A DNA stretch of 64,000 nucleotides, taken from positions 1,090,421 to 1,154,420 of the forward strand of contig BCHH01000003.1 in the NCBI GenBank assembly GCA_001599595.1. The letters run 5' to 3'. Shown one piece after another: positions 46,700-59,578 of this stretch. Position numbers and translations under genes: made by a program. The notes under the pieces were generated by a model. That model searched no databases. It was not told the DNA's origin and saw only the letters and a program-made list of their open reading frames with translations. Within the stretch, counting starts at the first letter, position 1, and every line of letters starts with the position of its first letter. Origin of the DNA: Beverwykella pulmonaria. Taxonomy: Eukaryota > Ascomycota > Dothideomycetes > Pleosporales > Melanommataceae.

Positions 46700-48470
46700 A
46701 TGAGCACTGGCACCATACTCCTGGTTGTCTTCATCGCCATTGTCCTTTACTTTGGACGCAATCTCGGGTCTCGGCCCAAAGACTACCCTCCAGGGCCGCC
46801 GACGCTTCCTATCATCGGCAATCTGCACTTGATCCCAAGCGAGCACCCACATTTGCAATTCAAAAAATGGGCAGACGAGTATGGGCCTATCTACTCTCTC
46901 GTAATTGGCACAAGCGTCTTGATTGTTCTCTCGTCGGGTACAACCGTGAAGGACTTGTTAGACAAGCGCAGCGCGATATACTCTTCCAGGCCAACCCTCT
47001 ATGTAGGGCAGCATCTCCTAAGCGGCGGACTGCGGATGCTGTTCATGGTTAGTCGCATCTGGTGCTCCCTGGAAGGATGCTAATGCACGCAGGAATACGG
47101 AAAGACATGGCGAAGAGTGCGTGGGACAGTTCACGACCATCTGAACATAAAAGCCGCCAAGTCATATGTTCCCTACCAGGACCTGGAGAACAGGCACATG
47201 CTCATCGGTTTCCTCGATGAACCCAAAAGGTGGAAAGACCACCTGCGACGCTACACCTTTTCCCTGACAACACAAATGATATTTGGATTCCGGTGTACGA
47301 GCATTGATGATCCCAAAATGCACCAATTGTTCGATGTAAGAACGCCTCAACGTTTTGTCCATGGTTGACTGCAGTGCTTACGCTCGTAGGGCTTCGCTGA
47401 GTTTTCTGAGGTGGCGGGCTCGCCGGCGGCTGCACTCATGGACGCATTCCCATTCCTCCAATATCTTCCGGCAGCACTAGTGCCGGTCAAAAAGCGTGCC
47501 ATGCAGCTCCACGAGAAAGAAAGAGATCTCTACGTAGGGCATTGGCTAAACGTCAAGAGAGCCATCAATAGCGGCACCGCTAACGTGAGTTCCTATCCAC
47601 TCACCGTCATTGGTGTATATCATGACTGAGCTTACGTCATAGCCTTGCCTATGCGTCGACCTGGCCAACTCCCAAAACACCGAGGGCTTCTCAGACAACC
47701 TAGCAGGATACATCAGTGGTTCTCTGCTCGAAGCTGGTTCAGACACAACATATTCCACCCTCCTAGGCTTCGTGCAGGCTATGTTGTTGTTCCCCGAAGT
47801 CGCAAAAAGTGCCCAAGACGAACTTGCCCGAGTCTGCGGTGATCGCTTGCCCACTTTGGAAGACGAGCCCAACTTGCAATACATTCGGGGCTGCGTGAAG
47901 GAATCGCTACGTTGGATGCCGACTACCATCATGGGCGTGCCTCATGGAGTGATTAGAGATGACCATTACATGGGGTACAGAATTCCTAAAGGTGCCGGTA
48001 TCATGTGGAATGTATGGGGCATTCACTACGACGAAAAGCGGTTCCCAAATCCGCATATCTTCGACCCGTCGCGCTTCGCGGACGACCTCCAGTCCTCGGC
48101 CGAAGCAGCCATGAATACAGATGCTAGCAAGCGCGACCACTTCCAATTTGGAGCGGGGAGAAGAGTGTGCCAAGGAATGCACATCGCGGAACGGTCGTTG
48201 TTCCTTGGCGTCTCACGGCTGCTATGGGCCTTTGATTTCAACAAAGAGAGAAACGAGAACGGCGAAGAGATTACGCCTGACCCTGCGGACCTGACTGAAG
48301 GCCTGCTCGTGCAGCCGAAGACGTTCCCAGTGAACATTACGTGCAGAAGCGAGAAGAGAGCGGACGTGTTGAGACAAGAGTGGAAGAAGATGGAAGAAAA
48401 CCTGGACGATAAAGGCCAGTGGGAGAAAATACCAGAGGGCATGTTTTTCAAAGAGTACAAACCTCTTTGA
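46700..48470 (+). CDS. Cytochrome P450 monooxygenase (first)
   Basis: Haem-thiolate oxygenase, predicted on the ER membrane. Exons 46700-47047, 47093-47335, 47390-47584, 47643-48470; introns 45-58 bp; 537 aa. The N-terminal anchor is TILLVVFIAIVLYFG, followed by the Pro-rich hinge DYPPGPPTLPIIGN. The I-helix oxygen-binding segment reads EAGSDTTYSTLLGF, the K-helix ExxR is CVKESLRW and the haem loop is FQFGAGRRVCQG with Cys438 as ligand. All hallmarks are present, so it is probably active. The sequence is of the microsomal type seen in fungal secondary metabolism; the substrate is unknown. The nearest oxygenase genes are 9-13 kb away, beyond the NLR locus, so a cluster is not certain. Confidence 0.92.
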
Positions 48471-50387
48471 TAGACAGAGGAGGGCTAGGGGAGTCTACGA
48501 ACGAAGTGGATCCAACAGAATGGCTTGGGAATCGTTACTCTGATGATCGCCTATGCTTTCCATCTCTCTGTTGCCGAATATCTTTGGTATATCACTACAT
48601 GTTAAGTATGTCAGGAAAATCACAATTCTCATAGTACTCATAAGTCAATAGCCTAGCTTCAGCGACTTAGGAGTAGCTCAGTTATCCCATAACAGTGACC
48701 CCATAAAGAATGGCTAGCATCTAGATTTTAGAGTATCCTTGTTCCCGGAAGACAGCCTAGACGCACAAACATTTTCCGTTTGCGGTAATTCTTTGTTCCA
48801 CGCGTGCGCATGCCACATTGAAACACATTCCACGGCAGTTCTCATTGCTTGGCATACCATTGGACTTTTGCTTTATTAATGCTTAAGAACAGGCAAGCGC
48901 GAGAGACAAATTTAAACGAAGTGCTTCCAAAATGGCTAGGCGGCGTTATTCAAGGCCACTTAGGCGAGAAACCGGAAATACTTAGAGGTTTTGCTGTGAA
49001 GTGTGTCCAAGATCTTACCTAGTTAGTGCTTAGACAATCTCTGCAGCAGAACCTAAAAGTCGTACGTAATCCCTGAATCATATGACTCTGCTAATCGTGT
49101 GGGGCTCCGAGGTACCGGTTAGTTCTTAAGAATGAAATCACGTTGCTCTTATGTTAATGACGAGGAAGGAGATATATAGCGACTATCCTACCGACCCACA
49201 ACACGCGAATCACCAACTTAATTGGAAGACGGGTATCTGGGGTATCAGAAGTGTGTTGTGGAATGTGATAGTCAACGGTCCCCCTGTGAATCTATGTTTC
49301 GACGACGAATCGCGAGTACGGAATAACGGGGCTGCATACACATTGAACAATTTACAACAGAAAGTTTTGAGAGTGAACCACGTGCCATTACGGGCCGCGT
49401 CTCAGTACAGTGAACGACTACGGGAGTCGACTAGGATACGCCTCCGCTAGAATCAAAACGATCGGCTGGCAATTGATCAGCTGCTAGTCTCTGCCAATGT
49501 CAACCCGGGGAGCATTTCAAGAGTTCAGGACAGGACAGCAATATTGAGGTGCTGGCGTGTGGCGACCATGGTTACGACCCCGACGATGACGACAGATACC
49601 TACCATATCTCACCCAGTTTATGAAATCCTTGGGCATTTGTAATTTCAAAAGGCCATTGTCCGCTCACGGAAACTGAGGTCAAAGAATTGCTAGACATAT
49701 ATGCTAGGGTGGAGTTTAGCTGGAAATATATGAAGAGCACTAACTCGCCTATCTAAAGCTTATAATTGTAAGGTTGTGTCGCATTAATAGGGTTGAGAGT
49801 AGGTTTCGGGGTAGATAGGAGTGTATTGTAGGAGAGACGAATCGCTGACAAATCACGTTGGCAGCGGGGGAACACTAATAGGCTAATCACATGATACCTG
49901 AGCCATATTGACTCCGTACAGGCTCGAACTGGCCTTACATATCAATTAGGAGGGTGTAAGAAGGGTGTGTTGATAGCAGCAAGCAGACTTCTGTATTGGT
50001 ATCAAAGAGTCTAAACTCTGACCTGTTCCCTTGAGCCTCTCGCCCCCCCCCCCCCCCCTGAGCTATATAGCCGAGCACCTCTTCCTTCCTTAGTTCTCTA
50101 GCTTTCCCCTTGGACAACCACAATAGTTGTACGTAGTCTATCGATCTAGAGAATCTGATGCTTGTTCATCTCGTGTTCCCTCGTGATACATCGTACTGGT
50201 GACAATTAGGCCCGAAGTTTAGCATAGAATCTGGAGGCCCTTGATATTGTAAATTTACTACGCTCGTTCCTTGCTCTGTAAATCATGCGTTATTAGTAAG
50301 CACGCTTTAGCAACTTGACTACTCTAAAATTGTACACCCTTAAAACATGCTGCTTTAGGGAATGGATTTCTGCAATTCTTTCAACTT
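48471..50387. other. Intergenic, decayed
   Basis: No gene recognised. A 99-codon frame (49151-49450) resembles nothing known. Contains a 17-base C run at 50043-50059. Confidence 0.45.
50043..50059. repeat. Poly-C run (17 bases)
   Basis: Uninterrupted C homopolymer. The exact length is prone to sequencing and replication slippage. Confidence 0.85.
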
Positions 50388-52542
50388 CTACTGCTGCAAA
50401 TTTTTCCGTGAGCTAAACACGTCGAACATAGCGTAGAGAGGACGAGTGACCGCTCTCTTTAAATTACTGCCTACATTCGCTATGCGCCAGTCAATCAGTG
50501 TCGCTTGCGATGATATAGTATCAGGATGGCGAGGGCCAAGAACCTGTGTCTGTGACTGGAAGCATTGCTCCATTATTGAAATAGCTCTGCTATAGTCACC
50601 CTGGCTCTTAAATGTACAGGCGAGATTGCGCATGCTGGTCAGCGTGTTGGGATGGTCCGCGCCGTACTTTGTCTTGCTCATCTCCATCACTTGCACCCCC
50701 AGCTCTTCCGCCTCCTTCCACCGGTCTTGATTCATGTATGTTAACGCAAGATTATTCATACTAGTTAGCGTGTCAGGATGGTCTGGGCCGAGCTTCATCT
50801 TGCGAGTCTCTACCGCTTGCACCTCCAGCTCTTCGGCGGCCTTCCACGCGCCCTGCTTCCGGTATGTCAACGCCAAATTATCCATACTAGCCAGCGTGAT
50901 GGTATGGTCTGCGCCGAGATTTGTCTTGCTTGTCTCCATCACTTGCACAATCAGCTCTTCTGCCTCCTTCCACCGGTCTTGATTAATGTACGTCAAGGCC
51001 AGATTAACCATGCTGATCAGCGTGTTGGGATGGTCCGGGCCGAGCTTTGTCTTGATAGTCTCCATCACTTGCACCTCTAGCTCTTCAGCGTCCTTCCACC
51101 GGTCCTGATTCCTGTATGTTGACGCCAGATTGCCTATAGCAGTCAGCGTGTCGGGATGGTCCGCGCCAAGCTTCGTCTTGAAAGTCTCTATCACTTGCAC
51201 AAACAACTTTTCCGCCTCCTTCCAATGGCCTTGATGGTAGTACGTTGATGCCAAATTGGCCATGTTACTCAACGTGGAGAGGTGGTCCACTCCGAGCTTC
51301 GTCTTGCTCGTCTCCATTGCTTGCACTCCTAGCTCTTCGGCATCCTTACACCGGCCTTGATAATTGTATATCGACGCCAGAACGCACATGCTGCTCAGCG
51401 TGTCGGGATGGTCTGGGCCAAGCTTTGTCTTGCGAGTCTTCATCACTTGCACCCCCAGCTCTTCCGCCTCCTTCCACCGGTCTTGATTCATGTATGTTAA
51501 CGCAAGATTATTCATACTAGTCAGCGTGTCTGGATGGTCCGGGCCGAGCTTCATCTTGCGAGTCTCTACCGCTTGCACCCCCAGCTCTTCGGCGGCCTTC
51601 CACCGGCCCTGCTTCCGGTATATCGACGCCAAATTATTAATGCTGGTCAGTGTATCGGGATGATCTGGGCCGAGCTTCATCTTGCGAGTCTCCATCACTT
51701 GCACCCCTAACGCTTCTGCCTCCTTCCACCGGCCTTGATGCCTGTATGTCGATGCCAAAACGCACATGCTGCTCAGCGTGTCGGGATGATCCGGGCCAAG
51801 TTTTATCTGGCGAGTCTCCATCACTTGCACCCTCAGCTCTTCCGCCTCCTTCCATCGGCCTTGATTCATGTATGTCGACGCCAAATTAGTTATGCTAGTC
51901 AGCGTAACGGCATGGTCTGCGCCGAGCTTCGTCTTGCTCGTCTCCATCACTTGCATCTCCAGCTCTTCGGCCTCCTTCCACCGCCCTTGATTTATGTACG
52001 TCGACGCCAAATTATTTATGCTAGTCAACGTGATGGAATGGTCTGCGCCGAGCTTCGTCTTGCTTGTCTCCATCACTTGCATCTCCAGCTCCTCCGCCTC
52101 CTTCCACCGACCTTGATTTATGTACGTCAGCGCCAGATTATTCATGCCAGTCAGCGTGACGGCATGGTCTGCGCCGAGATTCGTCTTGCTTGTCTCCATT
52201 ACTTGTAACTCCAAATCTTCCGCCTCCTTCCATCGACCTTGATTTATGTACGTCAACGCCAGATTATTCATGTCAGTCAGCGTGTCAGAATGGTCCGCGC
52301 CAAGCTTCGAACAAGGCACGGCACATTTCTCGTGAACCTGATCAAGTATCACGACTGATGGCTGTTGTAAAGTCTTCGGTCGTTCTTGAGATGGAGCAAG
52401 AAATTAGCCAATGCCTGGCCCTGGGGCCGGAACCTCCCACGAACTTACCAGGTTGAAGGTGAAACGAGGAGTCGACCGAACCGTTATTGATACCGGCTTG
52501 AAGCCTTGGGTTCGCATCACTGAACGGTATTGCAGAAGTCAT
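50388..52542 (-). CDS. TPR-array protein with NLR-type N-terminal motif
   Basis: Exons 52542-52449 and 52354-50388 (intron 93 bp) give 686 aa. The N-terminus, IPFSDANPRLQAGINNGSVD then SSFHL, resembles the Gly/Asn-rich motif placed in front of NB-ARC/TPR proteins of fungi and suspected of forming amyloid-like signalling folds. About 45 residues in, an uninterrupted array of some fourteen 42-aa kinesin-light-chain-type tetratricopeptide repeats begins (consensus LGPDHPDTLTSMNNLALTY, then NQGRWKEAEELEVQVMET), plus a last partial one. Repeats are very similar at DNA level, as expected of concerted evolution. No nucleotide-binding domain lies between motif and repeats, unlike a full NLR. It probably acts as a sensor or adaptor through protein binding. 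It lies head-to-head with the HET-NACHT-WD40 gene, starts 484 bp apart. Confidence 0.75.
50560..52300. repeat. 126 bp tandem repeat array (TPR-coding)
   Basis: About fourteen 126 bp units, in frame, each coding one 42-aa TPR. Units differ at few positions, making the array prone to copy-number change. Confidence 0.85.
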
Positions 52543-53026
52543 GATGGCAGCTGTACGGTGTGCAACGGTGGTTGTTGTTTGTGGCGAAGCCGCCAGTAGG
52601 AGCTCAGTCTGATGGTCGAGCCGGATCCCTGGCTTGCCCCGTTGCCCTGCTAATTACACGGTGTCGCCAAGTACTCTCAAACCGTCGGGAGTAGCTGCAT
52701 TTCAGCCTCACCGCGCCACATTGGGGCTTTGTCATCAGCCGCACCCCGCCTCGACTTGAGTTTGTTCTAACTCCTCGCAAAACAAACGATATGGCAAGGC
52801 ACAACAGAATCAGCTCACAGCACTCTTGCAGCGTCTCGCTTTCAGATGCGGCTACTTGGTATAGCTTTGCGTCCTATCTTCTAGTATGCCCGCTAACCTC
52901 GACACCTAGGACTGATTTTCTCAAGGACGAGTGAGATGCTCGGTTCGTCTCGTCCGTTAGGCTGCCGCCCTTGAACCCGACCAAAACCTACAATTCTGCC
53001 TCTTCCTGTCTGGCTTGCGTGAAGCA

Positions 53027-56000
53027 ATGCGCCTTTTGCAACGCTGCGACACGGGCAATTTCAGTCTTACTCAATTTGACAATGAGCCCCTCCCTCGCTA
53101 TGCGATCCTTTCGCATACGTGGGGAGCAGATACCGAAGAGGTTACATTTGAAGATATGACAAATGGCACTGGCAAGGACAAGCGTGGCTATGAGAAGATC
53201 CGCTTCTGCGGAGAACAAGCTGCCCAAGACCACTTAGAGTACTTTTGGATCGACACCTGTTGTATCAATAAAGAAAACAAAGCAGAACTCTCACACGCTA
53301 TTAACTCCATGTTTCGCTGGTACCGCAACGCGACCCGATGCTACGTCTATTTATCGGATGTGTCCACAACTCCCGTCACGGCGAACCGGAAAAAGAAGTT
53401 GACGGGATATATGCCGTTGCCGTTTAGGTGGGCAAAGACGGTGCGAGCTAGCAATGAGAAGTACAATCCGTTGCTATGGGAATCAGACTTCCGGAAAAGC
53501 AAATGGTTTACTCGGGGCTGGACGCTTCAAGAGCTTTTGGGCCCAGTTTCGGTCGAATTCTTCTCCCGGGAACGTTGGCGACTTGGTGACAAATGTTCTC
53601 TAGAGCAACTAATTCACGAGATAACGGGCATTCCTAGGACAGCGCTTCAAGGGGCCCCTTTATCTCAGTTCCGCGTTAAAGATCGATTTCAGTGGGTAGG
53701 AAGCCGCCAGACTAAGCTTGAGGAAGATAAAGCGTACTCATTACTAGGTATTTTCGACGTTGATATACCCCTTCGTTATGGCGAAGGAATGGCGAATGCG
53801 TTCAAAAGGCTTGAGGAGGAGATTGCCAAGCTGTCGACATATATCCAAGACTTGCGTCTCACTGATCCCAGCGACGACAAGAAACGTATAGAGGAAACCA
53901 AGGGTGGACTGCTGAAGGTCTCGTATGACTGGATCATCCAAACCTCTGACTTCCAACGATGGCGCAATGACCAGCAGAGCCGACTGCTATGGATCAAAGG
54001 CGATCCCGGCAAGGGCAAGACGATGCTGCTCTGTGGCATCATCAACGAATTGAACACGTCAATGGCTAAGACAGACCAGCTGTCTTACTTCTTCTGCCAA
54101 GCCACAGACTCGCGAATCAACAACGCTACAGCTGTGCTGCGAGGTCTGCTGTACTTGCTTGTTAATCAGCAGCCATTGCTTGTCTCGCATATACGGAAGA
54201 AGCTCGACCACGCAGGCAAGGCGCTCTTTGAGGATGCGAATGCCTGGGTTGTCTTGTCTGAGATATTCATAGACATCCTGCGAGACCGGAGCTTGAATAG
54301 CACGTACTTAATTGTTGATGCGCTCGACGAATGTGTAACAGACTTGCCAAAACTGTTAGACTTCATCGCGCAACAGTCGTCTGCATCTTCTCGTGTCAAG
54401 TGGATCGTTAGCAGCCGCAACGAGGCCTATATTGAGCAGAGACTACGGCTTGACAATTCTGGAACTAAGCTAAGCCTTGAGCTCAAAGAAAACGCCGTCC
54501 AAGTATCCCGTGCTGTTGATGCATATATTGACCATTGCCTTTTAGAATTAACAGAAATTCAACATGACACATTACTCCGGGATTTGGTCCGGGAGAAAAT
54601 GCAACAAAAGGCCAATGGCACGTTTCTCTGGGTGTCCTTGGTGATTAAAGAGCTGAAGGATGTAATGGCTTGGGAGGTACTACAGGTCCTGGACGAAGTC
54701 CCAACAGAGTTAAAAGACGTATATCGTCGAATGATGAAGAAAATTAAACAACTGCAGCGCCAGAATCCAGAACTTTGCCAGCAGGTTCTCTCTACTGTTA
54801 TGGTTACGTACCGTCCGCTACATCTGCAGGAACTCTATGTTTTATCTGGCTTGTCTGACCAATTCCAGAACAAACAGACTACTGCGACAATTGTGAAAAT
54901 GTGTGGCTCGTTCCTCACAATACAAGAAGACAATGTCTATATCATCCATCAGTCAGCTAGAGACTTTCTATCTAATGAAGCGAGCCAGGACATCTTTCGC
55001 TTTCCATACGGGACTGGGGATACTCATCAGTCTATCTTCTCTAGATCGCTTCAGGTAATGTCTAGGGCGCTACGGCGAGACATGTACAGTTTACGCGCGA
55101 TAGGACGTCTAATCGAGGATGTTGAACAACCGGACCCAGACCCACTGGCAGCGTCACGCTACTCGTGTATCTACTGGATCGATCACCTCTGTGACTGGAG
55201 TCCTAGTTCTTCTGCAAATTATAAGGTTTTTCTGCAGGATGGAGGCGCTGTTGATAGTTTTCTAAGACAGAAATACCTCTACTGGCTAGAGGCCCTTAGC
55301 CTTTGCAAAAACATGTCAAAAGGAGTAGTGTCAATGGCAAAACTTGAGGTTTTTATGCAGGTAATCTACAAATATGTAATGCTATATACGATGTATTCTA
55401 ACGTAACCTAGGGAAGAACAGACGCATCTGCATTAAATAAGCTAGTTCAAGATGCGCGCCGATTTATCATGTCCCATAAGTTGGCAATAGAGAAAAGTCC
55501 TCTTCAGGCATATACATCCGCACTTCTATTCAGCCCAACTTGCAGCCTAGTAAGAGCTCTTTTTAAGAAAGAAGAGCCAGACTGGATCACAATAAAGCCG
55601 GCTATGCAAGATAAATGGAGTCTTTGCCTGCAGACGCTCGAGGGCCATAGCGGATGGGTCTACTCAGTGGCCTTCTCGCACGACTCGGCCCGGCTCGCGT
55701 CGGCGTCGGGCGACAACACAGTCAAGCTCTGGGACGCGATCAGTGGCGAGTGCCTGCAGACGCTTGAGGGCCATAGCCGATCGGTCAACTCAGTGGCCTT
55801 CTCACACGACTCGGCCCAGCTCGCGTCGGCGTCGGCGTCGGGCGACAACACAGTCAAGCTCTGGGACGCGATCAGTGGCGAGTGCTTGCAGACGCTCGAG
55901 GTCGGACGACAACACGGTCAAGCTCTGGGACGCGAGCAGTGGCGAGTGCTTGCAGACACTTAAGGGCCATAGCGGAGCGGTTAACTCAGTGGCCTTCTCG

Positions 56001-56609
56001 CACGACTCGGCCCGGCTCGCATCGGCATCGGACGATAATATGGTCAAGCTCTGGGACGCGAGGAGTGGCGAGTGCCTCCAGACGCTCGAGGGCCATAGCG
56101 GAGCGGTCAGGTCAGTGGCCTTCTCGCACGACTCGGCCCGGCTCGCGTCGGCATCGTACGACAACACGGTCAAGCTCTGGGACGCGAGCAGTGGCGAGTG
56201 CCTGCAAACGCTCGAGGGCCATAGCCGAGCAGTCAACTCAGTGGCCTTCTCGCATGACTCGGCCCGGCTCGCGTCTGCATCGTACGACAACACGGTCAAG
56301 CTCTGGGACGCGAGCAGTGGCGAGTACCTGCAAACGCTCGATATCGGCAATTGTCTTCATACTAATATTGGCACTATCGACATTCGTGCTTCTTTGGGTT
56401 CAAGAACACTTCGAACCATTTCGGAGCCTCATAGTCCTCAGTATGGAGGCCTGGCTTTGAGCTTAGATGGTGTATGGATAACATATAATTCAGAGAATCT
56501 GGTGTGGCTACCCTCGGATTATCGGCCATCAAGCTTAGCGGTTTCAGGGAAGACGATCGGCATCGGTGTTGGAACTGGAAGGGTATGGATATGCAGCGTT
56601 TATATGTAG
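53027..56609 (+). pseudogene. HET-NACHT-WD40 NLR gene (HNWD type), frameshifted in WD array
   Basis: Fungal NOD-like receptor of the heterokaryon-incompatibility type. Exon 1 is 53027-55360; a 51 bp intron follows; exon 2 starts at 55412. The HET domain (residues 1 to about 240) has YAILSHTWG, FWIDTCCINKENKAEL and TRGWTLQELLGPV. A GLLKVSYDWII segment leads into NACHT: Walker A IKGDPGKGKTML (about 325) and Walker B YLIVDALDE (about 427), with IVSSRNEAYIEQRL. WD repeats of 42 aa follow (LQTLEGHS, VNSVAFSHDSARLASAS, DNTVKLWDASSGEC). Near 55900 the frame breaks: after LQTLE the sequence jumps into the middle of another repeat one base out of phase, with a stop at 55961-55963. The other frame carries about four more repeats and a normal HNWD C-terminus to 56609. 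The start ATG begins MRLLQRCDTGNF, usual for HET proteins. As read, the protein would be truncated after about two and a half WD repeats. Confidence 0.88.
55634..56340. repeat. 126 bp WD40-coding tandem repeats
   Basis: Six units (one shortened) of nearly identical 126 bp sequence. The second has two extra codons, and the third is fused out of phase with the fourth at about 55900. Confidence 0.88.
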
Positions 56610-57812
56610 ATTACTTACTATCTGTCACGAATGGCTATTAGTAGTTTGTTATCAGGGCTCAATTGGCTATGGTTACCATACAAGACGTTGCGTGATATGC
56701 TCAACCAGAGGTCCTACGTGCTCAATAAGTACTCAGGTATGGATCGTGCATCAGGGGTCTGGTTCGTGCATCAGGCTGAGCCCGAATAGGGCTCGGTTGT
56801 ACGTTCCAGGTTAGATTAGTTGCCGATCTTCGTCGTTCGGAGGGTCTGTGTCGTAAAGTACGGTTACTTGTCAAGCTCGTCGTTCGGAGGGTACTATAGG
56901 ATATAGTACCTACTCCGTGACACTATCCTATATTTTTATTTTCTCTATTCCATAGAGGGGGCTGGGGATCACCGTAAAATATAGCTTTCTAATTTGCCAC
57001 GGCGAAACTTTGAGCATCTAGGTCAAGTAACAGATGGCTAACTACGTTGAAGATTTTCGACTTAACCCTTGTCAGGAGCAGATGAACGCCTCAGCTACGC
57101 TAGTACTGTAGGGAGGACGCTCCGACCACATGGTTGTGAGGTGGCGATTCTGTAAGTGTTTTTTAGAGTCGAGTCGGTTGACGAGCATGGTTACGGTAAC
57201 GTTAAGGGTTGAATCGCGGGGCTGAGATCGGCCTGCTTGCCAAGTCTTTGTGCAGCCCACTACTATAATAGTCTGTTAAGGCGGAAATCGGGGGGTTCCT
57301 TAGCAGGGCATTGCGTAATTCCCGACACCCTATCACTCACTCCTATGACATAGAAGGGCCTTCAAAAGATGCTGCCGGAACCATACTGATTTGCAGTCCG
57401 GATTCAATTCGCGCTAGTAAGTATCAACAGTGTATACATCATTCTACTGTCTGGATGGTGTTTTCGAGGACTCTACTTTTACACTGCATACAAAATTCCT
57501 CATTTACTAGAATTATATTGACATCAAATCAAATTGTAAACATACTCAGAGGAGACGGTTTCAGTTTGAAACAACACTATAGCGATGAATTGAAGGACCT
57601 AACTCGAGGGTACCTGGAGTATAGTGCAGATAACAGGTTAGATTTGACGACTTCGCCGCTCAACATTGATAACTTCCTAAACGCGCACCCACAAATACGC
57701 AACGACAAGCCGGGCCTAGTATTGACCCCTGGGGTCGATTTCACACAATGGGAACAAGGCCAAAGGCACAGGCGGCACTGAAACACCTCAAAAGCATAGC
57801 GTCTTCGATAGA
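56610..57812. other. Intergenic, no gene recognised
   Basis: Contains a short duplicated phrase (CTCGTCGTTCGGAGGGT near 56832 and 56877). The frame 57311-57781 has no recognisable domain. Confidence 0.5.
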
Positions 57813-59084
57813 TTATAGCCCTAAGTCAATGTTGCGCACATCAAATGTAAACTCCTGCTCTTTCCGTGGTGCCCTCCATGCCAACACGAGCCACGTGAGC
57901 CATTCCATGAGGATCGTTGCCGCCCAGCCGCGGTCTTTTATGGTTTCGAATCCGAAATTGGCTTCTTTGACAGCGGCATTGATTCGAGGTCGGCGAAGGT
58001 CATCATAGTGCTGGAAAAGTTCTTGAATTGATCTGGCGTGGTGGTGGTTGAGAATGCGGGAAAGCAGAACAGTGTCTTCGAGTGCTAGCCCGACGCTTTC
58101 CCCTTGCGGTGGCATCTGAGTTGTGCGTTAGCGATATTTTGAAGTATGCGTATTGATTGAATGACACACAGCGTGAGCCGCATCTCCTAGAAGCAACATG
58201 CGCCCCGAAATCCATACTCCATCTTCTGATAGCCGGTACACGGGATAAAGAGTAATGTCGTCCGTTCTATCGAGAACCGTATCTAGCGTAGGCAGCGTGG
58301 GGCTGGAGAAACGCCTCAAAAGATCTCGCTTCAAAGCGTCTTGATCCTCGCCCTTGATTATCCAGCCTTGTCTACTTCCGACGTCTTTGGTACCCATCAC
58401 TGCAGCGATATATAAGCGGGATTTCTCAGGGTTTGTGTACGACAGGAGCAATGAGCCGAACCGACTGAAAAAGAGTGATGTGGTTTCAATAGGGATGGTA
58501 TCGCGAAGATCGGCGGCGTCTAACAATCCCCAGGCGTTAGCCACGCCAGTGTATTCAGGCTTCCGGTCCGGCTGGATGAATTTCGTGCGAATAGAGGAGT
58601 GAATTCCATCACATCCAAGTAAGATGTCGCCTTCTACCACCATTCCGTCTTCGAATATAGCCGTGATCTTTTCCTGCTCTTCCGTCACCGCTTGAATCTT
58701 CTTTGCGTATTGAACCTCAACGCCAAGCTCGTTCAAAGTCGCCAACATGGCCTGGAGTAGATCGTGGCGCATGACGCGTAACGCACGATGTTTAAATTTC
58801 TCAATGTTGTCGAAGTTAATCGTTCCGAGTTGCTGTCCCGTTCGAAGCGAGGCGACTTCGATGTGTTTGACTTCACACCCGAGATGCACAAGGCGTGCAA
58901 GGACTCCCAAATACTCTAAGTATCGTAGGGCGTTAGGGGTCAGATTGATGGCACCTCCGATGGTCGCAGGCTCAGATTTGATCTCGAATACGGAGCAGGT
59001 CACACGGTTGAATTTAGTGAGTGCAATAGCAGCCGCAATTCCTGCGATTCCGCCTCCGATGATGATGGCATGCTGGACTGTCAT
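57813..59084 (-). CDS. FAD-dependent aromatic monooxygenase (salicylate hydroxylase-like)
   Basis: Group A flavoprotein that uses NAD(P)H and oxygen to hydroxylate aromatic or polyketide substrates. Exons 59084-58170 and 58115-57813 (intron 54 bp) give 405 aa. The FAD dinucleotide fold is at the N-terminus: HAIIIGGGIAGIAAAIALTK. The DG motif is DILLGCDGIHSSIRTKF at about 165, and the GD motif MLLLGDAAHAMPPQGES (about 296-312), which binds the FAD ribose, spans the intron. Length and motif spacing are normal. A TATA-like element lies about 60 bp upstream on its strand. The neighbouring P450 gene at 59579 has the same orientation, with about 330 bp between its start and this gene's... direction, so a shared pathway is plausible. 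Confidence 0.9.
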
Positions 59085-59578
59085 TGTGCTGTATCAGGAA
59101 TCCAAGAACGGTTTACTTGTAGGACTCGAAAAGCTTCGTCCTTCTTATATCCTTCAAAAGTGCAAATATTTCGGGTGTGCCGTCGCGAAGAATGCGAGAT
59201 ACGCATTGTGGCTTGTTGCACAGCTGAGTCTAAGATTACGCGGCTTGCCTCTGTCCTTTAAGGTCTCTAATGTGTGTACCTACCAGTCTATTTCAAGTCT
59301 AGAATGAATGATTAATGAAAAAGAATTCGTCAGGTAGGAATAAGATGGGGGAGAGCCATGGCAAGAGTTTTAGCACCTACGCGCTATTCTATTTTGGACA
59401 AGCACGTTTTTGAATTAATTTCAAATGGGCTGTTGCTGCGAACTGGAATCCAAAACAGCAGATACAATCCCAAGATAGTGAGTACTCAAGCCACTTCGCC
59501 ACGCTATTCAATGGTAACAGATACAGGACTTTGTCGGGAAACTTGTCCCAAAGCATCCATCCCATACTCGTATGCATC

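Noticed and set aside
50560..52300. Regular direct repeats that could suggest a CRISPR-like or satellite array
   Set aside because: Units are contiguous 126 bp coding repeats without spacers and translate to TPRs; the genome is eukaryotic.
55802..56350. 182-codon minus-strand frame with repeats
   Set aside because: Antisense shadow of the WD40-coding repeats; open only because the repeats are GC-rich and regular.
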